Shown here: positions 1 to 5,165 of the stretch, in pieces
Layout: each line of letters opens with the position of its first letter
Numbering within the stretch: position 1 is the stretch's first letter
From: Gammaproteobacteria bacterium
GTDB taxonomy: Bacteria > Pseudomonadota > Gammaproteobacteria > GCA-001735895
Assembly: GCA_003645435.1 (NCBI GenBank)
Contig: QNFD01000224.1
Location: forward strand, 1-5,165
Reading direction: 5' to 3'
DNA: 5,165 bases
Notes under the pieces: generated by a model
Database searches by the model: none
The model's input: only the letters and a program-made list of their open reading frames with translations
Told to the model about the DNA's origin: nothing
Position numbers and translations under genes: made by a program

Positions 1-1985
1 GCAAAAGTCGGATCGTAGGAAACACAGTTTGGAATAGTGCCCGCGACGATCAGGCTATGACCGTCCTGGTGTTGCAAGCCCTCGCCGGCGAGCGTGGTAC
101 GCCCCGCGGTACCACCCATTAAAAATCCCCTTACCTGCATATCGCCGGCCGCCCAGGCCAGATCGCCAATACGTTGAAATCCAAACATCGAGTAAAAAAT
201 GTAAAATGGAATCATGTTGATACCATGCGTACTATAGGCCGAGCCGGCGGCAATCCACGAAGACATTGCACCTGCCTCATTAATTCCTTCCTCTAATATC
301 TGTCCCTTCTTATCTTCGCGGTAGTACATCACCTGGTCTGAATCCATGGGCTCGTATAGCTGACCCTTGAACGAGTAAATGCCAAGTTGACGGAACATGC
401 CTTCCATGCCAAAGGTGCGTGCCTCGTCGGGCACGATTGGGACGATGTTATTGCCGATCAATTTACTGCGCGTGAGTGTCGATAAAATGCGTACGAAAGC
501 CATCGTCGTCGAGAATTCGCGCTCGCCACTGTCCTGCAATAATGCATCGAAGGTATCCAGTCCCGGTATTACCAGCGGTTCCGCGGTATCGGTCCGCACC
601 GGCATAAAGCCACCGAGCTGCTCGCGTTGCTTACGCATGTATTGCATTTCTTCACTATCGTCGGCGAATTTGTAAAACGGGGTTTCCATGATTTCATCGT
701 CGCTAATCGGTATGTTAAAGCGGTCACGAAACGCCTTTAACGCGTGTTCACCCATTTTTTTCTGCGAATGGGTAATATTCTGGCCCTCTCCCGCCTCGCC
801 CATGCCGTAACCCTTCACGGTTTTGGCGAGGATGACAGTCGGGCGGTCTTTGTGTTCGACCGCCTCGGCATAGGCCGCGTATACCTTGTGAGGGTCGTGC
901 CCGCCCCGGTTCAGGCGCCAGATATCTTCGTCCGACATTTCCGCTACCATTTCTTTTAATTCGGGGTACTTGCCGAAAAAATTCTCTCGTGTATAAGCCC
1001 CACCTTTAGCCTTGTAGGCCTGATACTCACCGTCTACGGTTTCATCCATCAGTCGATGTAACAATCCATCCACATCTTTATCGAGTAGATGGTCCCAGTA
1101 GGAACCCCAGATCACCTTGATCACGTTCCAGCCGGCACCGCGAAATACCGCTTCGAGCTCCTGTATGATTTTGCCGTTACCGCGTACCGGCCCATCGAGT
1201 CGCTGCAAATTGCAATTGATGACAAAAATCAGGTTATCCAGGTTCTCTCTCGAGGCGAGTGAAATTGCGCCCAGCGATTCCGGCTCATCCATCTCGCCGT
1301 CACCCATGAAGGCCCAGACCTTGCGATCACCCTGCGGTTGGATTTCACGATTTTCGAGGTATTTCATGAAACGCGCCTGGTAGATAGCCATCAGGGGTCC
1401 GAGGCCCATCGATACGGTCGGAAATTGCCAGAACTTCGGCATCAACCAGGGATGCGGATAAGACGACAGGCCCTTTTCATTATCGACTTCCTGACGAAAC
1501 GATCTAAGCTGCTCTTCGCTGAGGCGACCTTCGAGGAAGGCACGCGCATAAATACCGGGAGCGGAATGCCCCTGGAAAAATACCAGGTCACCCTTGTTTT
1601 CTTCATTTGGCGCGCGGAAAAAATGGCTAAAGCCAACGTCGTATAAAGTCGCCGCCGAGGCAAAACTGGCGATATGCCCACCCAGCTCGGACGATTTTCG
1701 ATTGGCGTGAACCACCATTGCCGCTGCATTCCAGCGAATCACCGAACGAATCGTGTGCTCGATCGCCTGATCCCCGGGAATTGGCCGTTGGGTTGAAACG
1801 GGTATGGTATTGACGTAGGCGGTATTCGGAGTAAATGGCAGGTAGGCACCCGAGCGCCTCGCCTTGTCGATCAGCTTTTCCAGCAGGAAGTGGGCTCGTT
1901 CCAGGCCTTCTCGTTCCAGCACCGATTCGAGGGACTCAATCCATTCCTGGGTTTCCTGAGGGTCTAGATCTAATTCTTTTGCCAT
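1..1985 (-). CDS. aceE: Pyruvate dehydrogenase E1 component, homodimeric type (partial, C-terminus beyond left edge)
   Basis: Thiamine-diphosphate enzyme that decarboxylates pyruvate and acetylates the lipoyl groups of E2 in the cytoplasmic pyruvate dehydrogenase complex. The minus-strand frame is open from ATG at 1985-1983 to the window edge, giving 661 complete codons of about 887 in E. coli AceE. Translation aligns with E. coli AceE, recalled from memory, almost throughout. The ThDP motif begins GDGEMDEP at residues 228-235 and continues to the NCN at 257-259. Residues matching E. coli active-site positions are present: His104 (LGGH), His140 (FQGH), His406, Glu570 (GINE) and His639 (GLQH). 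The N-terminus MAKELDLDPQETQEW lines up with the E. coli start region, which supports this ATG; a weak GAG lies 6 bases upstream. No frameshift or internal stop was found. The missing part is the C-terminal domain, and aceF would be expected beyond the left edge. It is transcribed divergently from pyrC, and no pdhR-like gene precedes it within the window. Confidence 0.97.
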   Translation of the reverse strand, partial: MAKELDLDPQETQEWIESLESVLEREGLERAHFLLEKLIDKARRSGAYLPFTPNTAYVNTIPVSTQRPIPGDQAIEHTIRSVIRWNAAAMVVHANRKSSELGGHIASFASAATLYDVGFSHFFRAPNEENKGDLVFFQGHSAPGIYARAFLEGRLSEEQLRSFRQEVDNEKGLSSYPHPWLMPKFWQFPTVSMGLGPLMAIYQARFMKYLENREIQPQGDRKVWAFMGDGEMDEPESLGAISLASRENLDNLIFVINCNLQRLDGPVRGNGKIIQELEAVFRGAGWNVIKVIWGSYWDHLLDKDVDGLLHRLMDETVDGEYQAYKAKGGAYTRENFFGKYPELKEMVAEMSDEDIWRLNRGGHDPHKVYAAYAEAVEHKDRPTVILAKTVKGYGMGEAGEGQNITHSQKKMGEHALKAFRDRFNIPISDDEIMETPFYKFADDSEEMQYMRKQREQLGGFMPVRTDTAEPLVIPGLDTFDALLQDSGEREFSTTMAFVRILSTLTRSKLIGNNIVPIVPDEARTFGMEGMFRQLGIYSFKGQLYEPMDSDQVMYYREDKKGQILEEGINEAGAMSSWIAAGSAYSTHGINMIPFYIFYSMFGFQRIGDLAWAAGDMQVRGFLMGGTAGRTTLAGEGLQHQDGHSLIVAGTIPNCVSYDPTF

Positions 1986-2076
1986 TGGTTACTCGCTTCG
2001 GTTTATATTACAGCGAAATTATCTGGGATGCATGATCTGCTTTCGACCCTGATACGGGAGAATTCGAGTCACGCTA

Positions 2077-2082
2077 ATTATA
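2077..2082 (-). promoter_or_regulatory. Candidate -10 box for aceE (proximal)
   Basis: A second perfect TATAAT on the minus strand, preceded by seven A residues and lying 25 bases closer to aceE than the first. The -35 region is poor (TAATGT at 17-base spacing). In such AT-rich DNA one or both matches could be chance. Confidence 0.3.
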
Positions 2083-2101
2083 TTTTTTTATGATGACGCA
2101 C

Positions 2102-2107
2102 ATTATA
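2102..2107 (-). promoter_or_regulatory. Candidate -10 box for aceE (distal)
   Basis: The minus strand reads TATAAT, a perfect sigma-70 -10 hexamer, about 115 bases upstream of the aceE start. No good -35 hexamer stands 16-18 bases further upstream (best reads are TCATTC or CATTCA), so this is only a candidate. It would give a leader of roughly 110 bases. Confidence 0.35.
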
Positions 2108-2137
2108 CGGCATATTGACCGCATGAATGATTTTTCG

Positions 2138-2146
2138 TGTCATAAT
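2138..2146 (+). promoter_or_regulatory. Candidate extended -10 promoter for pyrC
   Basis: TGTCATAAT fits the extended -10 pattern TGn-TATAAT with five of six hexamer matches. A TTGACC resembling a -35 box is at 2115-2120, but its 20-base spacing is too long to be ideal; an extended -10 can tolerate a weak -35. Transcription would start near 2153, leaving a leader of about 40 bases before pyrC. No PurR-type operator was recognised. Confidence 0.4.
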
Positions 2147-2192
2147 TAGTAGCGATATCTTTAGCTAAACTACCTGATAAATCAATAACAGA

Positions 2193-3233
2193 ATGAATAG
2201 ATTAACAATCATCAAACCGGATGACTGGCATTTACACCTGCGCGATTCGCTGCAGATGAAAGCTGTTGTAGCTGACACCGCGAGACAGTTTGCGCGAGCC
2301 ATCATCATGCCAAACCTTACGCCGCCGGTAACAACATGCGCAGATGCCCTGGCATATCGCGAGCGCATCCGAGCGGCTTTACCAACCGACCACCCGTTTA
2401 AGCCATTGATGACATTGTATCTGACGGACACTACCCGTATTGAAGACATAAAGCAGGCGAGCACATCGGATTCAATTTTTGCAGCCAAGCTCTACCCCGC
2501 CGGCGCCACCACCAATTCGGACGCAGGAGTGACGCATATTCAGCGTATTTACCCGGTGCTGGAAGCGATGCAGAAGCACCAGTTCCCGTTACTGATTCAC
2601 GGCGAGGCAACCGGTGATGCGGTCGATGTGTTTGATCGGGAAAAGCGCTTTATCGATACCATCCTCGATTCTATTCGCAACGACTTCCCGCAACTGCCCA
2701 TTGTCTTAGAGCATATTACGACCACCGAAGCAGTCGAATATGTCACTTCACAGGATAATAATCTTGCCGCGACGATTACCCCGCACCACCTGCTCATTAA
2801 TCGAAATGCCATGTTTGACAAGGGGATTCGTCCTCATCACTATTGTCTGCCGGTCGCCAAACGCGAGCATCACAGATTGTCTTTAGTTGAGGCCGCAACC
2901 AGTGGCTCAAGCAAGTTCTTCGCAGGCACCGATAGTGCGCCGCATAGTCAAGCGGCTAAAGAATCGGCCTGCGGTTGTGCTGGCATATATTCTGCCCACT
3001 GCGCCATCGAACTATACGCCGAGGCTTTCGAACTCCAGCAAAATTTCACCCACTTCGAAGCATTCATGAGCCTGAACGGTCCGGCCTTTTATCGACTACC
3101 GGTCAATACAGACAGTTTAACCCTGGAAAAATCGGCCTGGACGGTGCCTGACAGCCTGCCTTTTGCGGAGCAAAACCTGATTCCGTTTAAAGCCGGCGAG
3201 ACATTGCAATGGAAAATTATTTCTAATGACTGA
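2193..3233 (+). CDS. pyrC: Dihydroorotase, class II (PyrC)
   Basis: Zinc amidohydrolase that interconverts N-carbamoyl-L-aspartate and dihydroorotate, the third step of de novo pyrimidine synthesis, in the cytoplasm. At 346 residues it matches the 348-residue E. coli enzyme, recalled from memory, along its length. The metal and substrate residues are visible: His13 and His15 in DDWHLHLRD, Arg17, Asn41 in [10 protein letters not shown], the carboxylated Lys99 in AAKLYP, His136 in LLIHGE, His174 in VLEHITT, and Asp247 with His251 in GTDSAPH. The family signature KESACGCAG follows at 256-264. ATG at 2193 is supported by the short N-terminus before the first metal motif, although the sequence just upstream (aataacaga) has no clear Shine-Dalgarno. 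Its last 8 bases overlap rnt, implying co-transcription. Nothing suggests loss of activity. Confidence 0.97.
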   Translation: MNRLTIIKPDDWHLHLRDSLQMKAVVADTARQFARAIIMPNLTPPVTTCADALAYRERIRAALPTDHPFKPLMTLYLTDTTRIEDIKQASTSDSIFAAKLYPAGATTNSDAGVTHIQRIYPVLEAMQKHQFPLLIHGEATGDAVDVFDREKRFIDTILDSIRNDFPQLPIVLEHITTTEAVEYVTSQDNNLAATITPHHLLINRNAMFDKGIRPHHYCLPVAKREHHRLSLVEAATSGSSKFFAGTDSAPHSQAAKESACGCAGIYSAHCAIELYAEAFELQQNFTHFEAFMSLNGPAFYRLPVNTDSLTLEKSAWTVPDSLPFAEQNLIPFKAGETLQWKIISND

Positions 3234-3837
3234 TATCACCCCCATGTGCTCGCGTTTCCGCGGCTACCTGCCGATTGTGGTCGATGTTGAAACGGGCGGG
3301 TTTAATGAACAGACTGACGCCCTGCTCCAGATTGCCGCGGTAATAATCGATATGGATGAAGATGGACAGGTTTTCTGTGCCGAAACGGTTTCATGCCATG
3401 TCACACCATTCGAGGGATCAAGGCTTGACCCGGCATCGATGCAGATTAACGGTATCGACGTCGATCACCCGTTCAGGCTTGCACTCGATGAAAAGCAGGC
3501 ATTACCGAAAATATTCAAACCGGTGCGGGAGGCGGTGAAGCGACAGTCCTGTAACAAGGCCATTCTGGTGGGGCACAATGCCCACTTCGATTTGAAATTC
3601 ATCAATGCGGCGGCCCAACGCAGTGGTATAAAACGCAATCCCTTCCATCCCTTTAGCAATTTCGATACGGTAACCCTGGCCGGGTTGGTGTACGGTCAGA
3701 CCGTACTCGCGCGCGCACTCAAGGCGGCAGGTTTCGAGTGGGATACGAATGAAGCGCATTCAGCCATATACGATGCCGAGATGACGGCTTCACTATTTTG
3801 CAAAATAGTCAACGAAACCCCTTTTCTGCAGCCTTAG
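3226..3837 (+). CDS. rnt: Ribonuclease T (DEDDh 3'-5' exoribonuclease)
   Basis: Trims 3' ends of tRNA and other stable RNAs, and in E. coli is responsible for end turnover of tRNA CCA; acts as a cytoplasmic homodimer. The DEDDh residues are all present: Asp20 and Glu22 in VVDVETGGF, Asp122 in GHNAHFD, and His178 plus Asp183 in AHSAIYDAE. The RNase T signature KRNPFHPF is at residues 136-143. Of the four phenylalanines that stack on the RNA 3' nucleobases in E. coli (29, 77, 124, 146), three are kept as Phe26, Phe121 and Phe143, while the fourth position is Ile74. The protein is 203 residues against about 215 in E. coli and lacks the Trp-rich tail following VNRW. ATG at 3226 overlaps the pyrC end by 8 bases; GGA at 3211-3213 is a weak, distant ribosome site, so translational coupling to pyrC is likely. 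A second Met at residue 7 is possible but less favoured. Confidence 0.95.
   Translation: MTDITPMCSRFRGYLPIVVDVETGGFNEQTDALLQIAAVIIDMDEDGQVFCAETVSCHVTPFEGSRLDPASMQINGIDVDHPFRLALDEKQALPKIFKPVREAVKRQSCNKAILVGHNAHFDLKFINAAAQRSGIKRNPFHPFSNFDTVTLAGLVYGQTVLARALKAAGFEWDTNEAHSAIYDAEMTASLFCKIVNETPFLQP
3792..3809. repeat. 18-base perfect palindrome inside rnt
   Basis: ACTATTTTGCAAAATAGT reads identically on both strands. It lies in the 3' part of rnt and encodes part of the conserved SLFCKIV segment. With no loop bases at its centre and no T-run after it, it does not look like an intrinsic terminator; as DNA it could be a binding site for a dimeric protein, or chance under coding constraint. Confidence 0.6.
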
Positions 3838-3852
3838 ATAAAATTATTGACC

Positions 3853-3858
3853 TATACT
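3853..3858 (+). promoter_or_regulatory. Candidate -10 box before the REC-GGDEF gene
   Basis: TATACT matches five of six -10 positions in the 52-base gap after rnt. The expected -35 position reads AGCCTT, which is poor. A TTGACC lies immediately upstream at 3847-3852 but is too close to serve as its -35. Read-through from pyrC-rnt remains possible because no terminator separates the genes. Confidence 0.25.
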
Positions 3859-3889
3859 GATTTAACGAAACTTTCGGATCGTTATTGCC

Positions 3890-4789
3890 TTGCATAAAGA
3901 AGACCTCTCTGTAATCGTTACCGATGACCTCCAGTTTAGCCGTGAGGTGATTAAATCGGGATTGACGAAAACCGGCTTTACCGATATTCGTACCGCATCC
4001 TCGGGCGAAGAAACAATGTATATGCTGAATCAACGTCGCGCACATGTAGTGCTTGCCGATTTCTGGATGCCGGGTATGAATGGTCTCGAGCTAGCCGATC
4101 TGATTCGTCAATGGGATGAAAATAATGATCGATACACCGGCATCGTGTTACTCACTGCGGAAGACACCACCTCAAGCATCGTCATCGCATTCGATCGTGG
4201 TGTGGACGATTTCGTCTCCAAATCGGCTAGCCAGTTCGAACTTTCGGCACGTGTTTTTGGTGCAGGCCGCAGCGCATACCAACAAAATCAACTGAGAGAA
4301 AAAACAAGATCCTTGAGTAACCAGATCATCCAGGTGAAACAACATAGCCTGCAAGATCTGCAAACCGGTTTACCCAATCGAGTACAGATGGAAGCTCATT
4401 TAGAGTCCCTCATAGAGCATTGCAGCAATAGGGGCGGGGGTCTTGGACTAGGTCTCATCGAGGTGAATTCAGATAACCCGAAAATCCGTTCTGGAACCCT
4501 GAAAACCATATCAAACTCGCTCCAACTCGCGCTTCGCCCAATGGATTTGGTTTCCCGGTTTAATATGAAAACTTTCGCGGTATCGATTTACTATGAAGAC
4601 CCTGATGTTTTTAACCCTAAGCTGTTCAAACGTTTGCTTGAAAGTATCAAACGACATACTCGTCAAACCGATGATCTGGGAAATCAGATGCAGTTATCCA
4701 TCGGTGTCTGGCATAGCCATGTATTGACTCCTTGCCCTGGCGTGACCGACATTATTGCGGCGGCGCAAAAGTCCTCGCAACCGGTCTGA
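3890..4789 (+). CDS. Response regulator: receiver domain fused to a degenerate GGDEF domain
   Basis: Residues about 5-125 form a receiver (REC) domain: acidic pair Asp12-Asp13, phospho-acceptor Asp57 in VLADFWMPGMNGLEL, Thr89 in VLLTAED and Lys111 (followed by Ser rather than the usual Pro). A Gln- and Lys-rich linker at about 126-155, probably helical or coiled-coil, leads to a GGDEF-type domain opening with DLQTGLPNR (156-164). The domain is degenerate: the cyclase motif is N225-M-K-T-F229, the first metal-binding Asp position appears to be Asn193, and the usual NDxxGHxxGD stretch is missing. An RxxD (R216-P-M-D219) sits five residues before the lost motif, where the c-di-GMP inhibitory site lies in active cyclases. 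The protein ends at QPV, short of the usual ADxALYxAK helix. No DNA-binding domain. The start is inferred as TTG at 3890, since no ATG or GTG fits before the REC fold and TAA at 3863 closes the frame upstream. Partner histidine kinase unknown. Confidence 0.88.
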   Translation: MHKEDLSVIVTDDLQFSREVIKSGLTKTGFTDIRTASSGEETMYMLNQRRAHVVLADFWMPGMNGLELADLIRQWDENNDRYTGIVLLTAEDTTSSIVIAFDRGVDDFVSKSASQFELSARVFGAGRSAYQQNQLREKTRSLSNQIIQVKQHSLQDLQTGLPNRVQMEAHLESLIEHCSNRGGGLGLGLIEVNSDNPKIRSGTLKTISNSLQLALRPMDLVSRFNMKTFAVSIYYEDPDVFNPKLFKRLLESIKRHTRQTDDLGNQMQLSIGVWHSHVLTPCPGVTDIIAAAQKSSQPV

Positions 4790-5009
4790 TCTAGCCCGCA
4801 TTTCTCACCAGTCTTCTACTGCGGACGCCGATATGCTCGCCGTAGCGGGCTGTGCTCCTTGCAGCCGATTTGGCGTAGTGTCGACTACGACTGCACCGAC
4901 TTCCAGTCCGCGCAGCCCACCACAGCGGCATCTCGACACCCTCGGCAATTGCTCCTGCATTGCTCTACTACTGCACATCCATGTGCATATCGCGATGTAA
5001 AACGGTGAG
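4790..5009. other. Palindrome-rich intergenic spacer, possible interspersed repeat
   Basis: No convincing gene in either strand. The stretch packs several inverted repeats: AGCCCGC at 4793-4799 pairs with GCGGGCT at 4845-4851; GGCTG at 4848-4852 with CAGCC at 4862-4866; CGTAGT and ACTACG at 4874-4889 with a GTCG loop; GCAATTGC at 4945-4952; TGCACAT and ATGTGCA at 4972-4987; ATCGCGAT at 4989-4996. The related strings GCTCCTTGCA and GCTCCTGCA recur. The texture resembles dispersed non-coding repeats seen beside genes in many Gammaproteobacteria, but membership in any family is inference. None of the stems is followed by a T-run, so no rho-independent terminator is claimed. Confidence 0.4.
4972..4987. 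repeat. Inverted repeat TGCACAT-CC-ATGTGCA
   Basis: A 7-base perfect inverted repeat around a CC centre, followed two bases later by the 8-base palindrome ATCGCGAT at 4989-4996. It lies about 95 bases upstream of the glycosyltransferase start. It could be a protein-binding operator or the end of a dispersed repeat unit. Confidence 0.5.
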
Positions 5010-5081
5010 ATGTGCGAGCTAGCAAGGCATGCCGCGCCGGTGTACTATCGCGCATCGTTCGATTTATATCAAATACAGCTT

Positions 5082-5165
5082 ATGCCGCCCAGGCTTGCAA
5101 TTGTTTTAAAGGGATACCCGCGACTGTCTGAAACCTTTATAGCCCAGGAAATCCTGGCGCTGGAA
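5082..5165 (+). CDS. Glycosyltransferase, GT4/WcaL-like (partial, N-terminal 28 codons)
   Basis: Only the N-terminus is present; the frame is open to the right edge. It begins MPPRLAIVLKGYPRLSETF and continues IAQEILALE. The pattern hydrophobic strand, then K-x-Y-P-R-x-S-E-T-F, then a helix ending E-I-L-x-L-E is the opening of GT-B fold, GT4-family glycosyltransferases of the WcaL type, which act at the cytoplasmic face in exopolysaccharide, colanic-acid-like or lipopolysaccharide assembly. The ATG at 5082 places the first beta strand directly at the N-terminus, as usual for the family, though no clear Shine-Dalgarno precedes it (atacagctt). An in-frame ATG at 5010 and GTG at 5040 would add residues that look unlike the family, so they are less likely. 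Substrate and exact pathway cannot be told from 28 residues. Confidence 0.75.
   Translation, partial: MPPRLAIVLKGYPRLSETFIAQEILALE

Noticed and set aside
1338..1646. Plus-strand open frames of about 60-100 residues across the aceE region
   Set aside because: aceE on the minus strand aligns continuously with its family, so these are opposite-strand shadows.
2074..2149. Inverted repeat CTAATTAT (2074-2081) and ATAATTAG (2142-2149)
   Set aside because: Only 8 bases, widely spaced and in AT-rich DNA overlapping promoter-like hexamers; easily chance.
2165..2488. A 107-residue open frame on the minus strand over the pyrC start
   Set aside because: It is antisense to clearly conserved PyrC residues and shows no family features; a shadow frame.
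4793..4851. Intrinsic terminator after the regulator gene
   Set aside because: The AGCCCGC/GCGGGCT arms are separated by 45 bases and no T-run follows, so it does not meet the usual form.
4755..5000. An 81-residue open frame on the plus strand across the end of the regulator gene and the spacer
   Set aside because: It starts inside the regulator gene in another frame, has no recognisable motif, and most of it is the palindrome-rich spacer; its composition looks non-coding.
5010..5081. Longer N-terminus for the glycosyltransferase from ATG at 5010 or GTG at 5040
   Set aside because: The added residues do not resemble the family N-terminus, and GGTGAG abuts the 5010 ATG with no spacing, so it is a poor ribosome site.

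Overview
The window reads as an ordinary chromosomal segment of a gammaproteobacterium of mid-range GC. Three genes support this: a homodimeric-type pyruvate dehydrogenase E1 (AceE), a class II dihydroorotase like that of E. coli, and RNase T, a nuclease largely confined to Gammaproteobacteria. A pyrC-rnt pairing is also known from pseudomonads. The order or genus cannot be set from the sequence alone.

Layout. Positions 1-1985 hold the N-terminal three quarters of aceE on the minus strand, running off the left edge. A divergent, AT-rich intergenic region (1986-2192) carries candidate promoters in both directions. On the plus strand pyrC (2193-3233) overlaps rnt (3226-3837) by 8 bases. After a 52-base gap comes a TTG-started gene (3890-4789) for a response-regulator receiver domain joined to a degenerate GGDEF domain. 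Positions 4790-5081 hold no convincing gene but many short palindromes. At the right edge the first 28 codons of a glycosyltransferase related to the WcaL-type GT4 family begin at 5082.

How the genes relate. AceE feeds pyruvate into acetyl-CoA, PyrC makes dihydroorotate for pyrimidines, and RNase T trims RNA 3' ends; these are housekeeping functions. The most interesting gene is the REC-GGDEF-like protein. Its receiver site looks intact, its cyclase signature is lost (N-M-K-T-F in place of G-G-D-E-F), yet an RxxD motif stands at the position of the c-di-GMP inhibitory site. It is therefore better read as a possible phospho-regulated c-di-GMP receptor than as an enzyme. The polysaccharide-type glycosyltransferase starting just downstream makes a link to surface polysaccharide control an attractive but unproven idea.

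No tRNA, rRNA, CRISPR array, transposase or convincing intrinsic terminator was seen.
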